Positions 1 through 7,399 of a stretch of 19,013 nucleotides of DNA are shown piece after piece. The position numbers and the translations under genes are program-made. This DNA is from Chlorobiota bacterium (GTDB taxonomy: Bacteria > Bacteroidota > Bacteroidia > Flavobacteriales > Flavobacteriaceae). The notes under the pieces are model-generated. The model did no database searches. It worked only from the letters and a program-made list of their open reading frames with translations, and had not been told where the DNA came from. The stretch is taken from contig JAADHG010000211.1 of NCBI GenBank assembly GCA_013151975.1, forward strand, positions 1-19,013. Reading direction: 5' to 3'. Numbering within the stretch: the stretch's first letter is position 1; each line of letters begins with the position of its first letter.

Positions 1-96
1 TTGGCTAGATATACACCATTTTCTAATGTAGAAATGCAACAAGATTACGATAAGGCATCTAAGGTTATTTCAGCAATAGATAAACAAATAAGATAG
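1..96 (+). CDS. batD: 3' end of a probable BatD protein (partial)
   Basis: The window opens inside an open frame that ends at a TAG stop at 94-96; only about 31 C-terminal residues are visible. They read as a short helical tail (LARYTP, then a charged stretch ending in SAIDKQIR). I recall flavobacterial BatD proteins ending in similar tails of the form ARY/ARF...VISAI. The next gene, 18 bp downstream on the same strand, looks like BatE, and BatD normally precedes BatE in the Bacteroides aerotolerance (Bat) operon. BatD is a membrane-anchored 'oxygen tolerance' protein of unclear biochemical role. The assignment rests mainly on gene order because no diagnostic domain lies in the window. Confidence is moderate. 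Confidence 0.5.
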   Translation: MARYTPFSNVEMQQDYDKASKVISAIDKQIR

Positions 97-114
97 TGTA
101 GAAAGTGTAAAATA

Positions 115-876
115 ATGAAGAAAATAATATACATCTTAATAATTTTGTTGAGCAATTTTAGTATAGCTCAAAATAATGAGTTGTTTACTAACGCAAATAG
201 CTTGTATAACGAAGGCAAGTACCAAGAAGCCATACAATCTTATGAAAGTATCTTAAATAATGGGGTACATTCAAGCGAGTTGTATTTTAATCTTGCAAAC
301 GCCTATTATAAACTAAATGAGATTGCTCCGAGTATATATTATTATGAAAAAGCAAAGCAATTATCGCCAAACGATAAAGACATTGAAAACAATATGTCAT
401 TTGCTAAAAACATGACTGTTGATGAGATAGATAATATACCGGAAACAGGATTTTCAAAAATTGTAACAAGCATTACCAACCTATTTAGTTTTGATGGTTG
501 GGCCATATTTTCAGTTACGTTTGTATTGCTTTTTGTTGTATTATTTTTAGGATACTATTTTTCATATTCAACCGTAAAAAAACGCTTATCGTTTGTGGCA
601 AGTTTTATTGTTTTATTTTTTGCCGCTGTAACCTTATTTCTAGCTTTTCAAAAAGAGACATATAGTAAAAACGATAAACCAGCCATAGTTTTTGCTCAAG
701 AGAGCGCTATAAAAAGTGAACCTAATTTACGCAGTGAAACAGCTTTTGTGCTACATGAAGGCACCAAAGTCCAGATATTGGAAACCTACAATAAAAACTG
801 GACAAAGGTTAAGATTGCAAATGGTAAGACCGGCTGGATTGCAAATGCCGATATTAAGCCTTTAAAGGATTTTTAG
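115..876 (+). CDS. batE: BatE-like TPR and SH3-domain membrane protein
   Basis: This 253-residue protein has a signal peptide (residues 1-19, cleaved near SIAQ). Tetratricopeptide repeats follow at about 22-95, with recognisable A-YY and Y-KA-LSP-D TPR positions. Two membrane segments lie near 128-150 and 158-178, and an SH3b-like domain near 188-250 ends in the usual GKTGWI motif. Signal peptide, TPR, two membrane helices and bacterial SH3 is the architecture of BatE, the last protein of the flavobacterial Bat operon, whose other members are von Willebrand-domain proteins and BatD. The TPR part should face the periplasm and act as a protein-binding scaffold. It was named for aerotolerance in Bacteroides, but the mechanism is unknown. 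The gene is 18 bp after the preceding one, so they are probably co-transcribed. The ATG at 115 gives a clean signal peptide. Confidence 0.8.
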   Translation: MKKIIYILIILLSNFSIAQNNELFTNANSLYNEGKYQEAIQSYESILNNGVHSSELYFNLANAYYKLNEIAPSIYYYEKAKQLSPNDKDIENNMSFAKNMTVDEIDNIPETGFSKIVTSITNLFSFDGWAIFSVTFVLLFVVLFLGYYFSYSTVKKRLSFVASFIVLFFAAVTLFLAFQKETYSKNDKPAIVFAQESAIKSEPNLRSETAFVLHEGTKVQILETYNKNWTKVKIANGKTGWIANADIKPLKDF

Positions 877-909
877 TTATTATTTAACAGTATAAACCCC
901 AATAAATAT

Positions 910-917
910 TATATTTG
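910..917 (+). promoter_or_regulatory. Candidate Bacteroidota -7 box before the small exported protein
   Basis: TATATTTG matches the TAnnTTTG -7 element of the Bacteroidota primary sigma factor. It lies 22 bp before the ATG at 940 and after the stop of batE, so it would start a new transcript for the 100-residue protein and possibly the SulP/carbonic anhydrase cluster. No clear TTG -33 element is seen at the usual distance. Confidence 0.45.
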
Positions 918-939
918 CGCTTGTTAAATAAAATATGAA

Positions 940-1242
940 ATGTCAAGAAGCTTAATTTCTATTATTTTCTCAGTAATTTTCATGATAACATTAATAGCAC
1001 CATCTGTTATTATTGTTATAGATAATGATGCAGATATTTCTTTTTTTTATGACACTACTGAAGAAGAAGATAAAGGCAGCGAAAAGCATAAAGATTTAGA
1101 AGTTTTATTTTCTGAATTTAATGAAAATGAAGCATATTTTGTTTCTAATGAAACAGAAAGTAATCTAGGATATTATTTCAAAAAATATCCTAAGCCACAC
1201 CTTAATTTAATATCTCCCCCTCCCGAACAACACATATTATAA
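940..1242 (+). CDS. Small exported or membrane-anchored protein, unknown function
   Basis: This 100-residue protein is not one I can name. Residues 4-27 are strongly hydrophobic (signal peptide or single membrane anchor). An acidic stretch rich in D and E follows (about 29-65), then a basic aromatic segment (YYFKKYPKPH, near 77-87), and the tail ends in a proline cluster, SPPPEQ. I have a general memory that small Bacteroidota proteins with a signal anchor and a PPPE-like tail precede transporter genes, but I cannot give a family. It stands between batE and the first SulP gene with its own candidate promoter at 910-917. It is 85 bp from the SulP start, with two hairpins in between. Hydrophobic start, absence of a longer competing frame and position all support a real gene; function is open. 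Confidence 0.65.
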   Translation: MSRSLISIIFSVIFMITLIAPSVIIVIDNDADISFFYDTTEEEDKGSEKHKDLEVLFSEFNENEAYFVSNETESNLGYYFKKYPKPHLNLISPPPEQHIL

Positions 1243-1256
1243 TTCGGTTTAATTAT

Positions 1257-1316
1257 CAGGGAAATAGTCCCTGTCTTATTTTCTAATAACCCTTGGCATA
1301 AATAGTCTTGGGGTTA
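1257..1316 (+). promoter_or_regulatory. Two hairpins in the spacer before SulP 1 (attenuator or weak terminator)
   Basis: The spacer holds CAGGGA (1257-1262) and TCCCTG (1268-1273), a perfect 6-bp stem with a 5-nt loop followed by TCTTATTTT. It is followed by TAACCC (1287-1292) and GGGTTA (1311-1316), a second 6-bp stem with an 18-nt loop that ends 11 bp before the SulP start codon. The first resembles a weak intrinsic terminator and the second could cover the SulP initiation region. Together they could lower or regulate read-through from the small gene into the transporter; this is inference. Confidence 0.35.
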
Positions 1317-1327
1317 AATATTATAAT

Positions 1328-2902
1328 ATGTTTAAAAATATTAAAAGTGACTTACCAGCGAGTATAGTCGTATTTTTTGTTGCATTACCTTTATGTTTAG
1401 GTATTGCATTGGCAAGTGGTGCGCCCCTTTTTTCAGGCGTTATCGCGGGCATTGTAGGAGGCATTGTAGTAGGGTCGCTTAGTGGTTCAAAAATTGGAGT
1501 TAGTGGTCCTGCAGCAGGATTGGCAGCCATTGTTTTAGCAGCCATTGGCACTCTAGGAAGTTATGAAAACTTTTTGGTTGCTGTAGTTTTAGGAGGAGTA
1601 ATTCAATTAGTTTTTGGGTTTTTAAGAGCAGGAATTATTGGGTATTATTTTCCATCTTCAGTAATTAAAGGCATGCTTACAGGCATAGGAATTATTATTA
1701 TTTTAAAACAAATTCCACATTTTTTTGGGTACGATGCAAGTCCAGAAGGAGGCTTTACTTTCTTTCAAGTTGATGGAGAAAGTAATCTCTCTCAACTATT
1801 AAACACTATAAATTATATTCAACCAGGGTCAACCTTAATTGGAATATTAGGATTAGGAATTCTAATACTTTGGGATAAAGTGTTATCCAAAAAAGGGAAA
1901 ATATTTCAGATAATACAAGGACCTCTAGTTGCTGTAGTTTTGGGGATTGTTTTTTATGTAGTTACTAAATCTAATGAAGCCATTGGAATAGCCAAAACTC
2001 ATCTAGTTAGCGTTCCTATTCCAGAAGATGCGGCATCATTTTTTGGACAATTTAGCGTACCTAATTTTAGTGTTATTACTAGTACTGATGTATGGGTTGT
2101 AGCATTTACAATTGCATTGGTGGCGAGTTTAGAAACACTACTCTGTGTCGAAGCTACAGATAAATTAGATCCATATAAAAATGTAACACCTACAAATAGA
2201 GAGCTACTTGCCCAAGGGACTGGGAATATACTTTCTGGCTTAATAGGAGGCTTACCAATAACACAGGTAATTGTTAGGAGTTCTGCAAATATCCAATCGG
2301 GAGGCAGGAGTAAAATGTCGGCTATTATTCATGGGTTTTTACTATTGATATCGGTAGTAGTAATTCCTAAATTATTAAATATGATTCCGTTATCAGTACT
2401 TGCCGCAGTACTCTTAATTGTGGGCTATAAATTAGCAAAACCCGCATTATTCAAGAAAATGTATAATTTAGGATGGAAGCAATTTATTCCGTTTACAGTA
2501 ACTGTTTTGGGGATTGTATTTATAGATCTTTTATACGGTATTGGTTTAGGGCTTGCTGTAGGGATAGTTGTGATATTGATAAAGAGTTATCAAAACTCAC
2601 ACTTTTTACATAAAGAAGGAAAAGAAGAAGGCAAATTAAAAATGACTTTGGCCGAAGAAGTTACATTCTTTAATAAAGGAGCTATCTTAAAAGAATTAGA
2701 TTCCTTACCAGAAAACTCATACTTAGAACTCGATGTTAGAAAAACCAGGTATTTAGATAACGATATAGTAGAAATTCTTGAAGATTTTGCACTAAAAGCT
2801 AAAAACAGAAACATTAATATTAAACTTATTTCTGAACGTGGCACAGTTGAAAACCCATCAAGTTATATCGAGTTCTTTAAATTAAGACCAAAAACAGCAT
2901 AA
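1328..2902 (+). CDS. SulP-family anion (probable bicarbonate) transporter 1
   Basis: This 524-residue inner-membrane protein has SulP (SLC26-like) architecture. The transmembrane core runs from about residue 8 to 420, with the early VSGPAAGLAA signature (58-67), the ETLLCVEATDKLDP region (269-282) and the IGGLPITQVIVRSSANI region (306-322), all typical of SulP. A C-terminal STAS-like domain spans about 440-520. SulP proteins move sulfate, bicarbonate or other anions, often with Na+ or H+. The beta-carbonic anhydrase gene 22 bp downstream points to bicarbonate, as in SulP/CA neighbours and fusions described by Felce and Saier and in marine flavobacteria. The STAS domain is degenerate: its expected D-x-S-G phosphorylatable loop reads RYLDNDIVEI (474-483), with no Ser or Gly. 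Substrate assignment is inference from context. Confidence 0.85.
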   Translation: MFKNIKSDLPASIVVFFVALPLCLGIALASGAPLFSGVIAGIVGGIVVGSLSGSKIGVSGPAAGLAAIVLAAIGTLGSYENFLVAVVLGGVIQLVFGFLRAGIIGYYFPSSVIKGMLTGIGIIIILKQIPHFFGYDASPEGGFTFFQVDGESNLSQLLNTINYIQPGSTLIGILGLGILILWDKVLSKKGKIFQIIQGPLVAVVLGIVFYVVTKSNEAIGIAKTHLVSVPIPEDAASFFGQFSVPNFSVITSTDVWVVAFTIALVASLETLLCVEATDKLDPYKNVTPTNRELLAQGTGNILSGLIGGLPITQVIVRSSANIQSGGRSKMSAIIHGFLLLISVVVIPKLLNMIPLSVLAAVLLIVGYKLAKPALFKKMYNLGWKQFIPFTVTVLGIVFIDLLYGIGLGLAVGIVVILIKSYQNSHFLHKEGKEEGKLKMTLAEEVTFFNKGAILKELDSLPENSYLELDVRKTRYLDNDIVEILEDFALKAKNRNINIKLISERGTVENPSSYIEFFKLRPKTA

Positions 2903-2924
2903 ATAAATTTTTAAAATAATAAAT

Positions 2925-3554
2925 ATGAAAGCACATACAAAAATAACACAAGCAGCAATGACACCAGAAAAGTCACTGCAATTTTTAAAAGAAGGAAATA
3001 TAAGATTTCAAAATAATTTAAAAACAAATAGAAACTTACTAGAGCAAGTAAATGATACCAGCGAAGGGCAATTTCCGTTTGCAACTATTTTAAGTTGTAT
3101 CGACTCAAGAGTATCTGCCGAATTGGTTTTTGACCAAGGCTTAGGAGATGTTTTTAGTGTAAGAATAGCGGGAAACTTTGTAAATGAAGATATTTTAGGG
3201 AGCATGGAATTTGCATGTAAACTTGCAGGGACAAAGCTAATTGTAGTACTTGGGCATACAAGTTGTGGAGCCATAAAAGGCGCTTGCGACGATGCTAAAA
3301 TGGGGAATCTAACAAAGCTTATCGAAAAAATTAAACCTGCAGTAAATGCCGTAAAATCACCAGAAGAAGCAAGTTTAAGAAATTCTTCTAACTTAGAATT
3401 TGTTGATAACGTTTCTGAGAAAAATGTAAATCTAACTATCGATAGAATTATTAAAGAAAGTGATGTTCTTGCAGAGATGCAAAACAATGGAGATATTTTA
3501 ATAATAGGCGCTATGTACAATATTAATACAGGTGCAGTCTCTTTTTATGAATAG
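2925..3554 (+). CDS. Beta-class carbonic anhydrase 1
   Basis: This 209-residue protein catalyses reversible CO2 hydration to bicarbonate and a proton. The zinc site of beta-carbonic anhydrases is intact: Cys58, Asp60 and Arg62 in SCIDSR, with His111 and Cys114 in GHTSCGA. FDQGLGDVFSVRIAGN (69-84) is a standard beta-CA segment. No signal peptide is seen, so it should be cytoplasmic. It starts 22 bp after SulP transporter 1, and its last bases overlap the start of the DUF2490-type gene. The likely job is equilibrating imported bicarbonate with CO2 for carboxylases. It differs from the second carbonic anhydrase of the cluster (CIDSR against CSDSR, different N-terminus), so the two look like separate subtypes and not a recent duplication. 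Confidence 0.93.
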   Translation: MKAHTKITQAAMTPEKSLQFLKEGNIRFQNNLKTNRNLLEQVNDTSEGQFPFATILSCIDSRVSAELVFDQGLGDVFSVRIAGNFVNEDILGSMEFACKLAGTKLIVVLGHTSCGAIKGACDDAKMGNLTKLIEKIKPAVNAVKSPEEASLRNSSNLEFVDNVSEKNVNLTIDRIIKESDVLAEMQNNGDILIIGAMYNINTGAVSFYE

Positions 3555-4242
3555 CAAAACCTTTATGGAAGCAGTTTTGAAAAGAACAAAAACGGTAGTA
3601 TTAATAGTGTTATTAATACTACCTGTTTTAGCGATAAGCCAAGAGAGTAATTTCGGAAATTGGTTGTTGTATATTGGGAATAGGCAGATTAATGAAAAGT
3701 GGAATGTTCATAATGAAGTACAGTACAGAAACTATAATGCTATTGGCGACTTAGAGCAATTGTTAATAAGAGTAGGGCTTGGTTATAATCTTACAGACAA
3801 GAATAACAATTTACTGCTAGGATATGGATATATCTTGTCAAATAATTATTTAGGAGATGTAAATGAAAAAATTTCGGTGAATGAACATAGAATCTTTCAA
3901 CAATTTATAAGTAAACAAAATGTTGGTAAACTAAAACTTAGCCATCGATATAGATTTGAACAACGATTTATAGAAAATGATTTTAAGTTACGGTTGCGTT
4001 ATTTTTTAGGATTGAATATTCCGTTAAGTAAGAAAGAAATAGGCAATAACACATACTACATTTCTGCTTATAATGAAATATTTTTAAACACAAAAACCTC
4101 TATTTTTGATAGAAATAGAGTTTATGCAGGCATAGGATATCGTATAAATAACAGTATCAAAATAGAAGCAGGATATATGAACCAATTTTTTGAAACCACT
4201 AGTAGAGATCAATTTAATATTATCACATTTATCACTTTTTAA
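3547..4242 (+). CDS. DUF2490-type outer-membrane beta-barrel protein
   Basis: After a signal peptide (hydrophobic VVLIVLLILPVLAIS, cleaved before QES) the chain alternates polar and hydrophobic residues with many aromatic positions. Recurrent segments such as LSHRYRFEQRF and AGIGYRINNSIKIEAGYMNQ are typical of the DUF2490 family of predicted outer-membrane barrels, and it ends on Phe as barrels often do. Function is unknown; a porin-like or accessory role for the neighbouring transport module is a guess. Start choice: ATG at 3532, 3547 and 3565 are all possible. I give 3547 because ATGAATAG overlaps the carbonic anhydrase stop by 8 bases, suggesting translational coupling. The start at 3565 avoids any overlap and gives an equally good signal peptide. 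It is followed by 86 bp with no gene before SulP 2. Confidence 0.72.
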   Translation: MNSKTFMEAVLKRTKTVVLIVLLILPVLAISQESNFGNWLLYIGNRQINEKWNVHNEVQYRNYNAIGDLEQLLIRVGLGYNLTDKNNNLLLGYGYILSNNYLGDVNEKISVNEHRIFQQFISKQNVGKLKLSHRYRFEQRFIENDFKLRLRYFLGLNIPLSKKEIGNNTYYISAYNEIFLNTKTSIFDRNRVYAGIGYRINNSIKIEAGYMNQFFETTSRDQFNIITFITF

Positions 4243-4328
4243 AAATAAAGTAAGACACACATTTTAAAAGCAGTTGGTTTTCATTTAAAATATCAGTATT
4301 TTAATTTTTTTAAATAAACAGATATTTT

Positions 4329-6179
4329 ATGAAAAAACTATTCTCAAATTTTAAAGGAGATGCCTTCGGAGGCATTACTGCAGGAATTGTTGCACTACCA
4401 TTAGCATTAGCTTTCGGGGTATCTTCAGGTTTAGGCCCAAGTGCAGGATTATACGGAGCAATTTTTATTAGTTTTTTCGCAGCTCTTTTTGGAGGTACAA
4501 ATACTCAAATCTCTGGACCAACTGCCCCTATGACTGCGGTGAGTATGGTAATAATAGCAGGAATTGTAGCATCATTTGATGGCGATATAAATAAAGCATT
4601 ACCAGCAATTTTAATGGTGTTTTTATTAGCAGGACTCATGCAAATAGGGCTAGGAGTAATAGGCTTGGGGAAGTACATAAAATACATTCCTTATCCTGTT
4701 GTTTCAGGATTTATGACCGCTATTGGTGTTATAATTTTAGTAACTCAAATATTACCATCTCTGGGTTATTACCCTAAAGAAGACACAGAATTTGTAAACC
4801 AATTTAAGCCTTATGCAGAAGAGATCATTTTAGACAATATCTTAAAAGAAGAAGCAGGCGAAGGTATTTTAGTTTTAGAGGATTTTAAAGAAACCATTAA
4901 ACGCGCACAAAGTTTAACACAAGAAGATATTCTTAAAGAGTCACAAACTCTTGCTGCAAAAGAAACATCAGGAGTTTTAGGCGCTTTAAAAGTAATGCCA
5001 AGAGCATTGCAGCACGTCAATTGGTTAGAACTAATCTTAGCCTTAGGAACCATACTTATTATTTATGGGTTTAAGCGGATAACGAAGACCATTCCTAGTA
5101 CTTTGATCGCTTTGTTAGTTATGTCAGGAATTGCTTATGGTTTTAAATTAGATTACAGACCTATTGAAGAAATACCAAGCGGATTGCCAATTCCTAATCT
5201 GGAGATGTTTACCAGCTTTAGCCTTGGTAGTCTTACACCATATATTTTTACAGCTTTAACTTTGGCCTTGTTAGGAGCCATAGATTCATTATTAACCTCG
5301 GTTGTTGCTGATAATATGACTAAAACAAAGCACAAACCCAATAAAGAATTAGTAGGGCAAGGTATAGGAAATAGTATAGCAGCTGTATTTGGCGGAATCC
5401 CTGGTGCTGGAGCAACTATTAGAACAGTAGTTAATATCAATGCAGGAGGAAAGACCAAATTATCGGGAATGATTGCAGGAATTTTACTCTTTATCATCTT
5501 ATTGGCTTTAGGTCCTGTTGCGTCGCAAATTCCTGCAGCTGTTTTGGCGGGAATACTTATTACTGTTGGTATAGGCGTAATGGATTATAAAGGGCTTAAA
5601 GCAATGCCTAAAATGCCTCGTGCAGAAGTAATAATTATGCTAGTGGTTTTAGTATTATCGTCTGTTTGGAATCTTGTTTATGCAGTAGGAATTGGCTTAG
5701 TGATTGCATCATTAATGTTCATGAAAAAAATTGGAGATTTAACAGCCGAACGATCAGACGTTAAACCTCTAAAAGAAGAAAAAGCATGGGATGATGAAGC
5801 TAATTTTCCAGAAAATTTAAAAGAAGAAGTCTTTATAAAACATATAAAGGGGCCTTTGTTTTTTGGTTTTACAAGCGATTTTCAGCAACTTTCAACTCAA
5901 ATTCCGGAAAGTGCCACAACTATTGTGATACGCATGGATAGAATGCAATATATAGATCAATCTGGCTTATATGCTTTAGAAGATGTTTTAATTCAATTAA
6001 TAAAAGACGGCAAGAAAGTATTGTTAGTAGATGTTTTAAAACAACCTAAATATATGATGGAGCGTATAGATATTATTCCAGATTTAATACCAGAAGAATA
6101 TATATTTGTTAGTTTTAATGATTGCCTTACATGGATAAAAGCAAATGTTAAGGACAATAAAAGTAAAGCGAAACTATGA
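4329..6179 (+). CDS. SulP-family anion (probable bicarbonate) transporter 2 with long internal loop
   Basis: This 616-residue inner-membrane SulP protein carries the typical signatures: ITAGIVALPLALAFG (16-30), ISGPTAPMTAV (61-71), an ALLGAIDSLLTSVVADN segment (314-330) and GGIPGAGATIRTVVNINAGG (355-374). The STAS domain (about 498-605) has the canonical loop YIDQSGLYAL (541-550). Compared with SulP 1 it carries an extra acidic, probably extramembrane stretch of about 80 residues (about 148-230) in the middle of the transmembrane core. Its last four bases, ATGA, overlap the start of carbonic anhydrase 2, which implies coupled translation and a shared pathway. The architecture resembles the BicA-type SulP bicarbonate transporters reported next to carbonic anhydrases in marine flavobacteria; the substrate here is inferred, and sulfate remains possible. 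Confidence 0.87.
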   Translation: MKKLFSNFKGDAFGGITAGIVALPLALAFGVSSGLGPSAGLYGAIFISFFAALFGGTNTQISGPTAPMTAVSMVIIAGIVASFDGDINKALPAILMVFLLAGLMQIGLGVIGLGKYIKYIPYPVVSGFMTAIGVIILVTQILPSLGYYPKEDTEFVNQFKPYAEEIILDNILKEEAGEGILVLEDFKETIKRAQSLTQEDILKESQTLAAKETSGVLGALKVMPRALQHVNWLELILALGTILIIYGFKRITKTIPSTLIALLVMSGIAYGFKLDYRPIEEIPSGLPIPNLEMFTSFSLGSLTPYIFTALTLALLGAIDSLLTSVVADNMTKTKHKPNKELVGQGIGNSIAAVFGGIPGAGATIRTVVNINAGGKTKLSGMIAGILLFIILLALGPVASQIPAAVLAGILITVGIGVMDYKGLKAMPKMPRAEVIIMLVVLVLSSVWNLVYAVGIGLVIASLMFMKKIGDLTAERSDVKPLKEEKAWDDEANFPENLKEEVFIKHIKGPLFFGFTSDFQQLSTQIPESATTIVIRMDRMQYIDQSGLYALEDVLIQLIKDGKKVLLVDVLKQPKYMMERIDIIPDLIPEEYIFVSFNDCLTWIKANVKDNKSKAKL

Positions 6180-6802
6180 ATTTAGACAAGGTATTTCAGA
6201 ATAACGAAAAATGGATTAAAGAAAAGATTGCCCTTAATGCTAACTATTTTGACGATTTAGGCAAAGGGCAACAACCAGAATTATTATATATTGGTTGTTC
6301 AGATAGTCGTGTTACTGCCGAAGATTTAATGGGTCTTGGCCCTGGAGAAGTATTTGTACATCGCAATATTGCCAATATGGTTTGCGGGACAGATTTAAAC
6401 GCAATGTCTGTAATAGAATATGCCGTTGAACATTTAAAAGTAGGTCATGTAGTAGTTTGTGGGCATTATGCTTGCGGAGGCGTAAAGGCAGCAATGCAAT
6501 CAGCCGATTTAGGAATATTAAATCCATGGCTACGTAATATACGAGACGTATATCGCATCCATAATCAAGAGCTTAATGCTATTGATTGTGAAGAGAAAAA
6601 ATACGACCGATTAGTAGAACTCAATGTACAGGAACAATGTATAAACCTAATGAAAACTTCGGCTGTGCAAAAAGCGTATAGGGAAAGAGGGTTAAAGGTT
6701 CACGGTTGGGTTTTTGACGTACATTCAGGTCGGTTAATTGACTTAAACATAGATTTCGATACTATTTTAGATAAAATTAGAGAGATTTACCACCTAGATT
6801 AA
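6176..6802 (+). CDS. can: Beta-class carbonic anhydrase 2
   Basis: This 208-residue cytoplasmic enzyme interconverts CO2 and bicarbonate. The zinc ligands and catalytic dyad are visible: Cys41, Asp43 and Arg45 in GCSDSRV, with His97 and Cys100 in CGHYACGG. The HRNIANMV segment (62-69) and the C-terminal GWVFDVHSGRL block match the Can/YadF-like subgroup of Escherichia coli. The start ATG overlaps the end of SulP 2 by 4 bp, a classic translational coupling arrangement. It ends 7 bp from the convergent cvpA gene. A very short CCGA/TCGG inverted repeat with T-rich sequence lies in that gap and could serve both genes weakly. The symbol is given by subgroup resemblance only. Confidence 0.93.
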   Translation: MNLDKVFQNNEKWIKEKIALNANYFDDLGKGQQPELLYIGCSDSRVTAEDLMGLGPGEVFVHRNIANMVCGTDLNAMSVIEYAVEHLKVGHVVVCGHYACGGVKAAMQSADLGILNPWLRNIRDVYRIHNQELNAIDCEEKKYDRLVELNVQEQCINLMKTSAVQKAYRERGLKVHGWVFDVHSGRLIDLNIDFDTILDKIREIYHLD

Positions 6803-6809
6803 AGCCGAT

Positions 6810-7325
6810 TTATTTTTCGGTATTTGCAGTGTCTTCAGAAAGATCTTCTTTAATTAGATAGGGAAAAATCATTGGAACCAACGATTTTACAGGCTTGTAT
6901 AAAATAGAGTTTTGTAATTCTTCATCTTCAATAAATGGAAGCGTTTTATTCATGGTGTTAAATATCATAAGTACAACACTTAAGATTAATCCTATTTTTA
7001 GAGCACCAAAGATACCTCCAAGTAATTTGTTTAATATTCCTAAAGCTGCAAAATCTGCTAACTTTGTTAACGCTTTTCCAGCTAATGAAATAGCTAAAAC
7101 AATAATGACAAAAGTTATTGCAAACGCCGTAATGCTTATAGTTTTTTCAGTCCAATCTACTCTACTTTCTAAAAACTCGGCAGCAAAATCGCTAAAATAA
7201 ATAGCACCATAAATACCTGCAATTAAAGCGACTAATGAAGCCACTTCTACAAAAAGACCTTTGGAAAGACCACGGATGAGACCAAATAGAATAAGGGCAC
7301 CTAAAATGATATCTAAAATATTCAT
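6810..7325 (-). CDS. cvpA: CvpA family membrane protein
   Basis: This 171-residue inner-membrane protein has about four hydrophobic helices (near 2-20, 25-48, 62-85 and 100-125). The opening ILDIILGALILFGLIRGLSKGLFVEVASL is the CvpA signature, with a conserved G-x-x-R-G-x-x-x-G core. CvpA was named for colicin V production in E. coli and has been linked to purF regulation and envelope stress, but its molecular role is not known. The C-terminal 20 residues are charged. It reads convergently to the carbonic anhydrase and divergently from the 118-residue gene, with a 74-bp shared upstream region. Confidence 0.85.
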   Translation of the reverse strand: MNILDIILGALILFGLIRGLSKGLFVEVASLVALIAGIYGAIYFSDFAAEFLESRVDWTEKTISITAFAITFVIIVLAISLAGKALTKLADFAALGILNKLLGGIFGALKIGLILSVVLMIFNTMNKTLPFIEDEELQNSILYKPVKSLVPMIFPYLIKEDLSEDTANTEK

Positions 7326-7353
7326 GGATGTAATAATTTTAGTAAATATAAAT

Positions 7354-7361
7354 TAACTTTG
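7354..7361 (+). promoter_or_regulatory. Candidate -7 box before the 118-residue gene
   Basis: TAACTTTG fits TAnnTTTG and lies 38 bp before the ATG at 7400, inside the 74-bp divergent spacer with cvpA. No good TTG -33 element is seen upstream. Confidence 0.4.
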
Positions 7362-7399
7362 CCACTTTGTAAATTAACGCAAAAATTACTATAAAAAGT

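Noticed and set aside
1293..1310. Possible sigma-54 promoter (TTGGCATA...TTG) before SulP 1
   Set aside because: The -24 half is fair, but at the required spacing the -12 position reads CT in place of GC, so the pair does not fit.
3008..3520. Long minus-strand open frames opposite the carbonic anhydrase and SulP genes
   Set aside because: They are antisense shadows of well-supported genes, with Ser/Ile/Lys-rich translations and no recognisable domain.
4243..4328. Possible terminator (ATTTTAAA ... TTTAAAAT) between the DUF2490-type gene and SulP 2
   Set aside because: The arms are entirely A/T with a long loop and no adjacent T tract in the right place; likely chance in AT-rich DNA.
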